Shown piece after piece: positions 35,037-43,732 of a DNA stretch of 64,000 nucleotides. The stretch is taken from assembly GCA_963815495.1 (NCBI GenBank), contig CAWFGW010000003.1, positions 52,584 through 116,583 on the forward strand, written 5' to 3'. How positions within the stretch are numbered: position 1 is the stretch's first letter; every line of letters begins with the position of its first letter. The translations under genes and the position numbers were made by a program. The notes under the pieces are model-generated. The model searched no databases, was not told where the DNA came from, and worked only from the letters and a program-made list of their open reading frames with translations. This DNA comes from CAWFGW01 sp963815495 (GTDB taxonomy: Bacteria; Bacteroidota; Bacteroidia; Cytophagales; JAAEPT01).

Positions 35037-35357
35037 TTATATCTGGTTATTTATTTTTTCAGCTAAAACTGCTTTTGGAACAGCCCCAACTTGTTTGTCA
35101 ACAATTTCACCACCTTTTATCACTAAAAGAGTAGGGATGCTTCTAATGCCAAATTTAGCTGATATATTAGGGTTTTCGTCAACATTTACTTTTCCGATTA
35201 CCGCTTTACCATCATACTCTCCTGCTAATTCTTCTACAACTGGACCTATCATCTTACAAGGACCACACCACTCAGCCCAAAAGTCAACAAGAACAGGCTT
35301 ATCAGTTGCTATTATTTGATCAAAATTAGCGTCTGTTATTTCTATTGCTTTACCCAT
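35037..35357 (-). CDS. trxA: Thioredoxin
   Basis: 106 residues, typical length. Active site WAEWCGPCKM near residue 29 with both cysteines, and the cis-Pro block GIRSIPTLLVIKGGE. Cytoplasmic general disulfide reductase. It has 136 bases of upstream sequence that include a 9-bp inverted repeat (AAGGTGTAA at 35392-35400, complement at 35441-35449) that might be a control site or the end of the mscS transcript. Confidence 0.96.
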   Translation of the reverse strand: MGKAIEITDANFDQIIATDKPVLVDFWAEWCGPCKMIGPVVEELAGEYDGKAVIGKVNVDENPNISAKFGIRSIPTLLVIKGGEIVDKQVGAVPKAVLAEKINNQI

Positions 35358-35493
35358 TGTTTTCGTATTATTTATTTAAAACTCAAATTCAAAGGTGTAA
35401 CTATTTTTTGATAGGGAAAAGTTCATTTTACTTTTTTTATTTACACCTTACTTTTTTTGCTACTATGTCAATATTTTTATTCCTTTCTATATA

Positions 35494-36399
35494 TTATTCT
35501 TGTGTTTCGCTATTACTAAAATCAGGAAGCGCATCTTTCAAAACCATTCCCCCTTTAATTCCAAAGTCTAATGTGCGGATTGGGAATGGAATTGTAATAT
35601 CATTTTCATCAAACGCCTTTTTAATTGCTTTAACAGCCCGACTTCTCATGGATAGGTAACTAGGTTGGTCAGGGTAAGTAATCCAAAATCGTATAGTAAA
35701 GTTAATGGAACTACTACCAAACTCATGATAATCAAAAATAAGTTTGTCTCCATCAATTACATTCTCCATTGACTTAATAGTGTTTGTAACTAGCTCCTCT
35801 ACCGCTTCTAAGTCATCTCCGTATGAAATCCCTACTTCTAAATCAATTCTTCGTTTCCCTAATATTGTAAAGTTTGTAATCGCACTTTGTAACACATCTT
35901 TGTTAGGGATATATATTTCCTGACCTTGGAAAGATTTGATAACAGTTACACGAAGGTTTGTACGGGAAATACTACCCATGTATTCATTGATTTGAACGAT
36001 GTCGTCTATTTGAAAAGGTCTACGAAAAGCGAGGATTATACCAGATACAAAATTTGCGGCAATATCTTGAAAAGCAAATCCTAGCGCCAAACCTAACACT
36101 CCTACGCCAGCTAGAAGGGAAGTCACTGCTTTATCTAATTTTAAAATACCCAGAACTACAAATAAACCTACACCTATAACCGTATAATATACAATGGTAG
36201 AAAACAAGTTTTTTAATGCTCGATTATTTGATGTTTTATCAAATAATTTGGCGGAGATTTTTTTTGTTAATTTGGCGAGTAAATAAAAGAGTATAAAAAG
36301 TAATATTGCCAATCCCATGTTGGGCAACATTTTAATAATTAGTTCTAACCACGTGTTTAATTTTTCAAGTAATGTATCAATGATTTTTTCTGTATCCAT
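35494..36399 (-). CDS. MscS-family mechanosensitive channel
   Basis: 301 residues. Three N-terminal helices, the pore helix with Gly/Ala pattern (LLAGVGVLGLALGFAFQDI), then the beta domain (GIILAFRRPFQIDDIVQI, GSISRTNLRVTVIKSFQGQE, VYIPN-type block IYIPNKDVLQSAITNFT) and the alpha/beta C-terminal part. It opens on osmotic downshock in the cytoplasmic membrane. It follows the CsbD-like gene by 11 bases and is probably in one transcript with it. Confidence 0.94.
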   Translation of the reverse strand: MDTEKIIDTLLEKLNTWLELIIKMLPNMGLAILLFILFYLLAKLTKKISAKLFDKTSNNRALKNLFSTIVYYTVIGVGLFVVLGILKLDKAVTSLLAGVGVLGLALGFAFQDIAANFVSGIILAFRRPFQIDDIVQINEYMGSISRTNLRVTVIKSFQGQEIYIPNKDVLQSAITNFTILGKRRIDLEVGISYGDDLEAVEELVTNTIKSMENVIDGDKLIFDYHEFGSSSINFTIRFWITYPDQPSYLSMRSRAVKAIKKAFDENDITIPFPIRTLDFGIKGGMVLKDALPDFSNSETQE

Positions 36400-36410
36400 T
36401 CCTTAATTTA

Positions 36411-36608
36411 TTATATATTTTCAATTTGTGATATTATTTCCGCACGTGTTAACCCCGTGATTAACTGTAATCGTTCAATAAATTCACTTGGGTTACAATC
36501 TACCAACTTTAATTCTTCTTTTGTTAAGAATGAGTATTTTTCAGTAATTAGTTTTTTTCTGATAGCCCAAGGCTGTTGCTGATGCGTGTTGATTTCTAAC
36601 CGTTTCAT
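36411..36608 (-). CDS. Small CsbD-like stress protein (tentative)
   Basis: 65 residues, soluble. The layout W-x-x-x-K-x-L-x-x-KY-x-x-LT-x-E-L followed by FIERLQLITGLTRAEIISQI resembles CsbD-type small stress proteins, where W..LK..L..KY..LT..DL and E.L..LQ..TG.T are conserved. The similarity is by eye and weak. It lies just ahead of an osmotic-shock channel, which fits a stress role but proves nothing. Confidence 0.6.
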   Translation of the reverse strand: MKRLEINTHQQQPWAIRKKLITEKYSFLTKEELKLVDCNPSEFIERLQLITGLTRAEIISQIENI

Positions 36609-36765
36609 ATCTATCCCTATCCAGTTTTGTTGAGAAAAAAATCAATCAAAAGTTATACTTTTTTGAAATAGCTGTATTAACACCTAAATAGTAGTTTTTT
36701 TAATTTTAATGTAGAAAAAAATACTCGCTTTATGTGTTTATATTGCTACAGTATAACTGTTGTAA

Positions 36766-37392
36766 TTAAGAAATAGGATACACGTGAATTACTTTTTTTG
36801 TGTCATAAAAATCTCCTTTAAAAATAGTGGAAATGGGATATCCTTTGATTTCCCACTTTACATTTTTGATCTCTTCAGTTAAATCACCTCCTTTTAAACA
36901 AATAAGACCTGACAGTTTGGGGTGTTCTTTGTTGAACTTCATTTTTGAGTTAACCCAATGAATCAATGTTTCCAATCGTGCGACAGCTCGGGTAACAACA
37001 AAGTCAAAATGACCTTTTACATTCTCTACACGATTATGTTCGGTCGAAACATTTTTTAAACCTAAAGCTTGAACGGCTTCATTCACTACATTGATTTTTT
37101 TTCCAATAGAGTCAACTAAATGAAAATGAACTTCAGGAAAAACAATTGCCAAAGGGATGCCTGGGAAACCTCCTCCCGTTCCTAAATCTAAAATTTTCAT
37201 ACCCTCTTTAAACTCGAACAATTTAGCAATAGCAAGTGAGTGAAGTACATGTCTTTCGTAAAAATGCTCCATGTCTTTTCTTGAAATGACATTTATTCGT
37301 TCATTCCAATACGTATACACTTCTACCATTTTTTCAAGTTGAAGAAGTTGTGTATCCGACAAATGAGGGAAGTGTTCTTTAATGGAATTCAA
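36766..37392 (-). CDS. rsmG: 16S rRNA (guanine527-N7)-methyltransferase
   Basis: 208 residues. SAM motif ILDLGTGGGFPGIPLAIVFP near residue 66 is diagnostic of RsmG/GidB; YTYWNERINVISRKDMEHFYERHVLHS-type N-terminal block and VVTRAVARLETLI (Arg-Ala-Val/Ala) follow. Modifies helix 18 of 16S rRNA. It begins six bases after the sigma factor gene; in this phylum rsmG is often away from parA/mnmG. Confidence 0.96.
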   Translation of the reverse strand: MNSIKEHFPHLSDTQLLQLEKMVEVYTYWNERINVISRKDMEHFYERHVLHSLAIAKLFEFKEGMKILDLGTGGGFPGIPLAIVFPEVHFHLVDSIGKKINVVNEAVQALGLKNVSTEHNRVENVKGHFDFVVTRAVARLETLIHWVNSKMKFNKEHPKLSGLICLKGGDLTEEIKNVKWEIKGYPISTIFKGDFYDTKKVIHVYPIS

Positions 37393-37398
37393 GCGAAT

Positions 37399-38010
37399 CT
37401 AGATTTTATCTTTTTTGTCTTTCACTAACTCTAAAAGAAGTTCTCTAGCTCTGTGCAATTGTGCTTTAACTGTGCCAAGAGGTGCGTCAATTTCTTTAGC
37501 TATTTCATCGTAAGAAAACTCTCTGAAATAGCGTAATGTAACTAGCACTTGATATTTAGGTGGAAGTTTAGTGACCACCAATCGCATAATTTCAATTTTT
37601 TGCTGTTTGATGGCTTCTTCGGCCGGGTTTAGATTTTTATCATCTTTTATTTCAAACTGCATATTATCTCCATCATCATTAGTCATGGATGAGTCGATAC
37701 TAAACGTTTTTAGCTTTTTCTTTCTAATAAAATCGATACAATTGTTTGTGGCTATTCTAAAAAGCCAAGTACTGAAGGTATACTGGGGGTTGAATTTCGC
37801 TAAGTTTTTAAAGGCTTTAGCAAAAGCTTCGATAGTTAAGTCTTCTGCATCATCTTGATTTCTTACCATTTTGTAGATCATATGATATACAGGTCTACGG
37901 TAGCGCATCATTAATTCTGCAAACGCTTTTTGATCATCATTTTCTATGGCTCTGTCGATTAAAATAAAATCGCGCTTAGCCTTTTCAGAAAATTCTTTTT
38001 TTACTTCCAT
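37399..38010 (-). CDS. ECF-type RNA polymerase sigma factor
   Basis: 203 residues. Sigma region 2: AFAELMMRYRRPVYHMIYKM, with QDDAEDLTIEAFAKAF. Region 4: LPPKYQVLVTLRYFREFSYD followed by GTVKAQLHRARELL. No anti-sigma gene is adjacent. Its first codons overlap the last codons of the glycosyltransferase gene by 10 bases, and rsmG follows after six, so the three genes form one unit. The regulon is unknown. Confidence 0.92.
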   Translation of the reverse strand: MEVKKEFSEKAKRDFILIDRAIENDDQKAFAELMMRYRRPVYHMIYKMVRNQDDAEDLTIEAFAKAFKNLAKFNPQYTFSTWLFRIATNNCIDFIRKKKLKTFSIDSSMTNDDGDNMQFEIKDDKNLNPAEEAIKQQKIEIMRLVVTKLPPKYQVLVTLRYFREFSYDEIAKEIDAPLGTVKAQLHRARELLLELVKDKKDKI

Positions 38011-39104
38011 GTGTTAGTCTTAAAAACTATCGACAGTATGCCTGTTGTAAATAGATAGAAAGGGTATAAAATATCTCCGATTAGTATTGTCAATGGATTG
38101 ATTTTTCCTTTAAAATCTTTACAAACTCTACCAAAAATAGCAAATAATAAAGAAGTTCTCAAAACATAAGCAACTATAATAAATTGGGCTGATATACTGA
38201 GGTACTGATGAAGTAGCAGAGAAGAAATTAAGGTAGCTTGCGACAGGTTTATGAGCGACAAAACGAGTGTTGAATTAATGGAATAATTTACCGAAATGGA
38301 TAGATGTCTTCTTTTCTGTTTAAACCAGGATAGAAAGCTTGTTTTGGGATAACTGAATACAAAGCTTTCGTCAGAAAGGTTAATTGTTGTGTTTGTTTTA
38401 TTGCCCATTTCGTTAATTAGCAAATCATCATCACCACCAGTAAGATGTTTGTTTTTTGAAAATATTGATGATTGATTAATGATCTTTTTATGGTATAACA
38501 TATTTCTACCCAATCCCATATAAGGAAATCCTGCAAGAGTCAGACTAGACATTTGCAAGGCGGTATAAGTAGTTTCAAACTGGATAATTTGATTGAGGAT
38601 TTTATTTTTTACCGAATTGAAATAAGGGGATAATCCTAATACAATTTCTTTTTTTGAGTCCAAATGAGCAGCCATTGAACTCAACCACTGATTAGAAGAT
38701 GGTAAACAGTCTGCATCGGTAACTAAAATGTAATCGTGGGTAGCATGATCAATTCCAGTTTTGAGCGCGTATTTTTTAGCGTTAAATTCCTGAGGTGTGG
38801 TTTCAATACGGAGAATTTTTATTGTTGGAAACAAGGTCATCAATTGATTGGTCTGATCGGTTGATCGGTCATCAACTACTATTATTTCAAAATTATCATA
38901 GACTTGATCAAGTAAAGCGGGAAGGAGTTGGCGTAAGTTGTTAAATTCGTTTCGTGCGCAAATAACAATTGATATAGGTGGGCTGAAAGTTGTTGTTTGG
39001 GTACTGGCTTTCTTTCGAATGGGGAGACTGAAAAGAAACATCCATAATAAAAGTTGCACACTTCCAGCTGCAATAAATAGTATGTCAAGCCAGTTTAAAC
39101 TCAT
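38001..39104 (-). CDS. Membrane-bound glycosyltransferase family 2
   Basis: 367 residues. N-terminal helix, GT-A domain (ISIVICARNEFNNLRQLLPA, IIVVDDRSTDQT, LVTDADCLPS as the DxD-like metal site) and two or three C-terminal helices (LINLSQATLISSLLLH onward). FSWFKQKRRHLS matches the QxxRW-like acceptor motif (Q-K-R-R-H). It should transfer sugars at the cytoplasmic membrane. Product unknown. Divergent from tgt with 55 bases between starts. Confidence 0.88.
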   Translation of the reverse strand: MSLNWLDILFIAAGSVQLLLWMFLFSLPIRKKASTQTTTFSPPISIVICARNEFNNLRQLLPALLDQVYDNFEIIVVDDRSTDQTNQLMTLFPTIKILRIETTPQEFNAKKYALKTGIDHATHDYILVTDADCLPSSNQWLSSMAAHLDSKKEIVLGLSPYFNSVKNKILNQIIQFETTYTALQMSSLTLAGFPYMGLGRNMLYHKKIINQSSIFSKNKHLTGGDDDLLINEMGNKTNTTINLSDESFVFSYPKTSFLSWFKQKRRHLSISVNYSINSTLVLSLINLSQATLISSLLLHQYLSISAQFIIVAYVLRTSLLFAIFGRVCKDFKGKINPLTILIGDILYPFYLFTTGILSIVFKTNTWK

Positions 39105-39142
39105 ATTCTCTTAATATTAAAACAAAAATCGCTGAATAAGTC

Positions 39143-39150
39143 TATTTTTG
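39143..39150 (+). promoter_or_regulatory. -7 box close to the tgt start
   Basis: TATTTTTG fits TAnnTTTG and lies 9 bases before the ATG at 39160. A transcript from it would have a leader of only about five bases. No -33 TTG is evident. Confidence 0.42.
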
Positions 39151-39159
39151 CGCTTGAAT

Positions 39160-40290
39160 ATGAAGTTTTCTATAGAAGCAAAAGATGCCAACTCAAAAGC
39201 CAGAGCTGGTAAAATAATCACCGATCACGGTGAAATTGAGACGCCAATTTTTATGCCTGTTGGTACAGCAGGTACGGTGAAAGCCGTACATCAGCGTGAG
39301 TTAAAGGAAGATATTAAAGCACAAGTAATATTGGGCAATACCTATCATTTGTATTTGCGTCCGGGGTTAGAAGTGCTTGAAGGAGCTGGTGGTCTCCATA
39401 AATTTAACGGTTGGAATGGACCTATCTTGACAGATAGTGGGGGATACCAAGTGTATTCTTTAGCTGAAAATCGTAAAATAACGGAAGAAGGAGTGGTGTT
39501 TCGTTCTCATTTCGATGGATCAAAACAGTTTTTTACTCCAGAAAATGTTATGGATACACAACGTACCATCGGTGCCGATTTTATTATGGCTTTTGATGAG
39601 TGTACACCTTACCCTTGTGAATATGAATATGCTCGAAAATCGATGGAAATGACACATCGTTGGTTAAAACGTTGCTGCGATCGGTTTGATAGCACAGAAA
39701 ATAAATATGGCTATCAGCAGTATTTATTGCCCATTGTTCAAGGAAGTGTATACAAAGACTTAAGAATAAAATCTGCGGAAACAATCGCTTCTTTTGACCG
39801 GGCAGCCAATGCCATTGGTGGGTTGTCTGTGGGCGAGCCGCATGAGGACATGTATGAGATGACCGAAATTGTTTGCGATATTCTTCCATCGGACAAGCCA
39901 CGCTATTTAATGGGGGTTGGTACCCCTGCTAACATTCTGGAGTGCATTGCTTTAGGTGTCGATATGTTTGACTGCGTCATGCCTACGCGGAATGCGCGAA
40001 ACGGGATGCTGTTTACCTCTGAAGGAACAATTAACATTAAAAACGAGAAATGGAAAAATGATTTTTCTCCTATAGATCCTAACTTAGGGGGGTATGTGGA
40101 CACAGTATATTCTAAAGCTTATTTGCGACATTTAATTTCAAATAAGGAAATACTGGGTGCTCAAATTGCGTCAATTCACAATTTAACGTTCTATTTGTGG
40201 TTAGTAAAAGAGGCTAGAAATAGAATAAAAGATGGTACATTTAGGGAGTGGAAAGATAAAATGGTTGTAAAATTGACACAGCGGCTCTAA
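39160..40290 (+). CDS. tgt: tRNA-guanine(34) transglycosylase, without the zinc-binding cysteines
   Basis: 376 residues from ATG 39160 (MKFSIEAKDANSKAR). Exchanges G34 for queuine or preQ1 in tRNAs with GUN anticodons. Active-site blocks are intact: LTDSGGYQVYSLA (Asp), GGLSVGEPHEDMYEM, and MFDCVMPTRNARNG (second Asp). The zinc site of classical enzymes (DCxCxxC followed by H) reads DPNLGGYVDTVYSKAYLRHL, so all three cysteines are absent; the downstream SIHNL keeps the histidine. It overlaps the next gene by one base (TAATG). Confidence 0.95.
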   Translation: MKFSIEAKDANSKARAGKIITDHGEIETPIFMPVGTAGTVKAVHQRELKEDIKAQVILGNTYHLYLRPGLEVLEGAGGLHKFNGWNGPILTDSGGYQVYSLAENRKITEEGVVFRSHFDGSKQFFTPENVMDTQRTIGADFIMAFDECTPYPCEYEYARKSMEMTHRWLKRCCDRFDSTENKYGYQQYLLPIVQGSVYKDLRIKSAETIASFDRAANAIGGLSVGEPHEDMYEMTEIVCDILPSDKPRYLMGVGTPANILECIALGVDMFDCVMPTRNARNGMLFTSEGTINIKNEKWKNDFSPIDPNLGGYVDTVYSKAYLRHLISNKEILGAQIASIHNLTFYLWLVKEARNRIKDGTFREWKDKMVVKLTQRL

Positions 40291-41369
40291 TGTTTAATAT
40301 TCTTGATCGGTATATCATTAAAAAATATCTAGGTACGTTTTTCTATGTCGTACTGGCTTTAATCGCGGTGATTTGTGCCATTGACTTCGCAGAAAAAAAC
40401 GATGATTTTTTGGATGCTAACTTATCGTATTGGTATGTTTTTACAGAATATTATCTTAACTATATCCCTTATTTAGCCAATTTTCTTAGCCCTTTAATGG
40501 TATTTGTTTCCACCATTGTGGTTGCATCACAAATGGCAGCACATACGGAAGTAATTGCTATTTTAAGTTCCCGGATTAGCTATTTGAGAATGCTTTTTTC
40601 TTTCTTTTTAGGAAGTGTAATTGTCGCTGTTTTAGTTTTTATTATGATAGGCTGGGTGTTGCCTAATGCCAACAAAAAACGGGTTGCTTTTGAAATTAAC
40701 TATGTTTTTAACCGATTTGACTATAACCTTAGAAATACCCATTTAAAATTAGAAAAAGATTATTACGCTTATCTGAAGAAGTATAACAATCAAATTGATG
40801 TGGGATATGACTTTACAGTAGAACACATAGTGGACGGTACGCTGGTGTCTAAATTAAAAACAAATCGTATCGCATGGGATTCTATTAGTGGAAAATGGCA
40901 TATTGACGCTTATGAATTGCGAGAGTATGTGGATGGAAAAGAAACCTTGAGACAAATGCCTTCAAAAGACACCACCATTAATGTGTTCCCAAAAGATTTT
41001 CAGAGCAAATATCGAAAGCAAGAAACATTAACTATTCCTGAGTTAAGAAGTTTTATTGCTGAACAAGAGGAGCGAGGGGCTGATGATATTGGAATTTACG
41101 TAACCGATTTATATGAAAGGTTTACCTATCCTTTTGCTATTATACTACTAACATTGGTAGCTGTGACTGTAGCTTCTAAAAAGAGTAGAGAAGGTACGGG
41201 ATTGAAAATTTTTATAGGGTTTATTCTCGCTTTTGTCTATCTCTTTTTTGTGATTGTAGGAAGGGGATTTACGCAGTCCAATTTATTGCACCCGTTAGTG
41301 AGCGCGTGGATTCCAAATTTTGTTTTTGGATTGGTGGGAATCTATATGTATTTCAAAGCACCGAAATAA
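40290..41369 (+). CDS. LptF/LptG-family permease
   Basis: 359 residues. Six helices in two groups of three with a central periplasmic beta-jellyroll domain. MFNILDRYIIKKYLGTFFYV and the run RFTYPFAIILLTLVAVTVAS are typical. Probably part of the LptB2FG transporter that extracts lipopolysaccharide or lipid A-like glycolipids from the inner membrane; whether F or G cannot be told. It starts on the last base of the tgt stop codon, so the two are translationally coupled. Confidence 0.9.
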   Translation: MFNILDRYIIKKYLGTFFYVVLALIAVICAIDFAEKNDDFLDANLSYWYVFTEYYLNYIPYLANFLSPLMVFVSTIVVASQMAAHTEVIAILSSRISYLRMLFSFFLGSVIVAVLVFIMIGWVLPNANKKRVAFEINYVFNRFDYNLRNTHLKLEKDYYAYLKKYNNQIDVGYDFTVEHIVDGTLVSKLKTNRIAWDSISGKWHIDAYELREYVDGKETLRQMPSKDTTINVFPKDFQSKYRKQETLTIPELRSFIAEQEERGADDIGIYVTDLYERFTYPFAIILLTLVAVTVASKKSREGTGLKIFIGFILAFVYLFFVIVGRGFTQSNLLHPLVSAWIPNFVFGLVGIYMYFKAPK

Positions 41370-41397
41370 TATTATTTAGACTCCAGAGATCAAACCA

Positions 41398-41616
41398 ATG
41401 AAACAACTACTCATTTTCTTCATCCGGATTTATCAGTACTTTATTTCACCATGGTTTCCTAAATCTTGTCGACACACCCCCTCTTGCTCGCATTATGCTG
41501 TGCAAGCGATTAAAGAATGGGGCTTTGCACAGGGTGGCTGGTTAGCGATTAAACGCATATTGCGATGCCATCCCTGGGGAACACATGGATATGATCCCGT
41601 GCCCCCCAAAAAATAG
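41398..41616 (+). CDS. yidD: Membrane protein insertion efficiency factor YidD
   Basis: 72 residues. Complete family signature IRIYQYFISPWFPKSCRHTP and CSHYAVQAIKEWG, RILRCHPWG, YDPVP. It assists YidC-dependent membrane insertion. In most bacteria it sits with rnpA/yidC; here it is alone after an LptF/G gene, 28 bases downstream. Confidence 0.96.
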   Translation: MKQLLIFFIRIYQYFISPWFPKSCRHTPSCSHYAVQAIKEWGFAQGGWLAIKRILRCHPWGTHGYDPVPPKK

Positions 41617-41633
41617 AAGAGAGTTTTTTCTTC

Positions 41634-43580
41634 TTATTTTAAAATGACTGGGCTTTTTATGTTTCTAGAGACCTCGATGCGTGTTAAGATAGAGTTCATA
41701 ATGCGATCGTACAATTCTTCTCCTAAAAGAGAATCTTCACATCCTACATCAATATTAGGATTGTCGTTTACTTCTATGACATAGGCTTTATTGTTCACCA
41801 TTTTTAAATCAACGCCATATAAGCCGTCACCCATTAGGGATGCCGCTTTAAGCGCAGTTTGGATAATTTGTTTTGGTACATCCTTTAATGCGACCACATC
41901 ACTATCCCCCCAGTTTTCTGAATCACCAGAGTTCCAGTTATAAATTTGCCAATGGTCTTTGCTCATATAATAACGACAGGCAAAGAGGGGCGACTGGTCT
42001 AAAACTCCTATACGCCAATCGAATTCTGAGTACATAAACTCTTGAGCCACCACTAAATCAGATGTTTTGAAGAGCTCGTTGAGTTTTGTAATTAACTCTT
42101 CTTTGTTGTTTGCTTTTGATACTCCTAATGAAAAAGCACTATCAGGTTGTTTTAACACCACTGGAAAACTGATTTTATCAGCGTTTTCGGGTTTAAACAT
42201 GCCTTTCACAAATATTTGTGTTTCAGGAGTAGGTACCTGATGTTGTTTCAATTTTTCATTTTGAAAGATCTTGTTTGAACAACGTAGAATAGACCATGGA
42301 TCATCTATCACCACTAGACCTTCAGCATATGCCAACCGTGACATGATGTAGGTGTGGTCTTTTACATTGGTCGTTTCCCTGATAAAGAGTGCATCAAACT
42401 CACTGATACGATCACGGTCGTCTTTCGTGATAAACTCCACACAAAACCCATGTTTTTCAGCTGACTTTTTAAATGCGCTTAGCGCTAGTGGACCTGAAGG
42501 CGGTGTAGTTTCAGATGGGTTAACCAAAATCGCTAAATCATATTTGTATTGCTTGGACTTCGCTTTTCTAAACCTTTTCTTTGAAAAATAATCTTTGCTG
42601 TATTTATACAGTGATTCTAATTCTTTTTCAGAAAGTCGGCCAATGCGTAAAGGTGTAACTTTCTGAATTCCCCATTTGTCTGACTTTGTAAATTTTACAC
42701 GAATAATGGGTGACTCAAATACTTGAAATATTTGTTGAGATAATTTCTTAAAGCCAGATTCAGGCGTTTGGCCAAAATAGATGATTAAATTAAAAGTAGT
42801 GTCTTTTAATTTGGAAAGTGTTTCTTGAATAACATCATCTAATTCAAAAGTGACAGACCGAGTAATGTGTGAATTGTTGAAATCACCGATAGTAGAAACA
42901 TTCGGGATCACCCGATGATCACGAGCAGAAGCTAACAAGGATACATAATAGCCAACACTTTGATAGGAGTATGAACTACATAGGTTAAAAACTCGCGCAT
43001 TTTTAATGTTGTGAAATTCTTGATTAGAGAGATAGTTTTTTGCAGCAACTACTTTAATGTTTTCAATATCAAATTTGAAATCACTCGGTTTATCTACGAT
43101 GATTAAATTTTCAGTCTCCGATTTTGATTTTGTGCCTGGTATTTCGAAAACCATTCGTACAGCCGATTCTCCTTCTTTGTAATAGTCGGGTAGTTGTTCT
43201 GTAATTTTAAATCCAGCATTTTCGTACCACGAAATTAGTTTATGAGAGTTGATGCTAGCTTCAAGCGATATTTTTGTATTACCATAGGTTAATGCCAAAT
43301 TGCAGGCATGGGATAATAAGGTAGTACCTATGCCTTTGCTTTGATATTCAGGCATTACCCCAATCGAAAAAATACGTAAGGTTTTTTTATGAAGATGAAG
43401 AATTAAAACACCTACAGTAGTTTTGTTTTCTTCTTCATAAATCCATACTTCTTGGTTGGAGCTGGATAAGCTTAAGCGAAGTGTTCGCGTATTGCTTCTT
43501 TGAAATTCTGGAAAGGAAGCCTTTTCAATGCTTTGAATTAAAGCAAGGTCTTTTTCAGTAGCTTTTCTAATGTGTAGCAC
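41634..43580 (-). CDS. GNAT acetyltransferase - RLAN - RimK-type ATP-grasp fusion
   Basis: 648 residues, soluble. Residues 1-150: GNAT domain with the acetyl-CoA loop IGVMPEYQSKGIGTTLL. Residues about 170-340: N-terminal module like RLAN (RimK-like ATP-grasp N-terminal; GRLSEKELESLYKYSKDYF). Residues about 350-648: RimK-type ATP-grasp (VVIDDPWSILRCSNKIFQNE, FPVVLKQPDS, GVDLKMVNNKAYVIEVNDNP with the metal ligands). Such proteins are thought to ligate amino acids onto proteins or peptides. Start is GTG 43580, supported by the upstream -7 box. No peptide ligase partner is adjacent. Confidence 0.88.
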   Translation of the reverse strand: MLHIRKATEKDLALIQSIEKASFPEFQRSNTRTLRLSLSSSNQEVWIYEEENKTTVGVLILHLHKKTLRIFSIGVMPEYQSKGIGTTLLSHACNLALTYGNTKISLEASINSHKLISWYENAGFKITEQLPDYYKEGESAVRMVFEIPGTKSKSETENLIIVDKPSDFKFDIENIKVVAAKNYLSNQEFHNIKNARVFNLCSSYSYQSVGYYVSLLASARDHRVIPNVSTIGDFNNSHITRSVTFELDDVIQETLSKLKDTTFNLIIYFGQTPESGFKKLSQQIFQVFESPIIRVKFTKSDKWGIQKVTPLRIGRLSEKELESLYKYSKDYFSKKRFRKAKSKQYKYDLAILVNPSETTPPSGPLALSAFKKSAEKHGFCVEFITKDDRDRISEFDALFIRETTNVKDHTYIMSRLAYAEGLVVIDDPWSILRCSNKIFQNEKLKQHQVPTPETQIFVKGMFKPENADKISFPVVLKQPDSAFSLGVSKANNKEELITKLNELFKTSDLVVAQEFMYSEFDWRIGVLDQSPLFACRYYMSKDHWQIYNWNSGDSENWGDSDVVALKDVPKQIIQTALKAASLMGDGLYGVDLKMVNNKAYVIEVNDNPNIDVGCEDSLLGEELYDRIMNSILTRIEVSRNIKSPVILK

Positions 43581-43608
43581 GATAAGTATTCATCAATTTA
43601 AAATTCCG

Positions 43609-43616
43609 CAAATGTA
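43609..43616 (-). promoter_or_regulatory. -7 box of the GNAT/ATP-grasp gene
   Basis: On the minus strand TACATTTG matches TAnnTTTG, 28 bases before the GTG start at 43580. No clear -33 element is seen. Confidence 0.5.
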
Positions 43617-43670
43617 GTAGTATGAAAAACATATAAAAGTTAAATGTTTTATTATTTTTTAAGAAAAAAA

Positions 43671-43707
43671 ATAAAAAAATCCCCAACGAATATTCTAACG
43701 TTGGGGA
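43671..43707 (-). terminator. Terminator of the FKBP gene
   Basis: 9-bp stem (TCCCCAACG at 43680-43688, complement at 43699-43707) with a 10-base loop, followed on the minus strand by a run of T (43671-43680). It lies 26 bases past the FKBP stop. Confidence 0.85.
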
Positions 43708-43732
43708 CTTATAAAATTGATTTGTTTATCGA

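Noticed and set aside
35345..35659. Plus-strand frame opposite trxA and mscS
   Set aside because: It covers coding sequence of two well-recognised genes; hydrophobic runs come from the complement of AT-rich codons.
41615..41634. Weak hairpin between yidD and the GNAT/ATP-grasp gene
   Set aside because: Only six base pairs; not enough to call a terminator.
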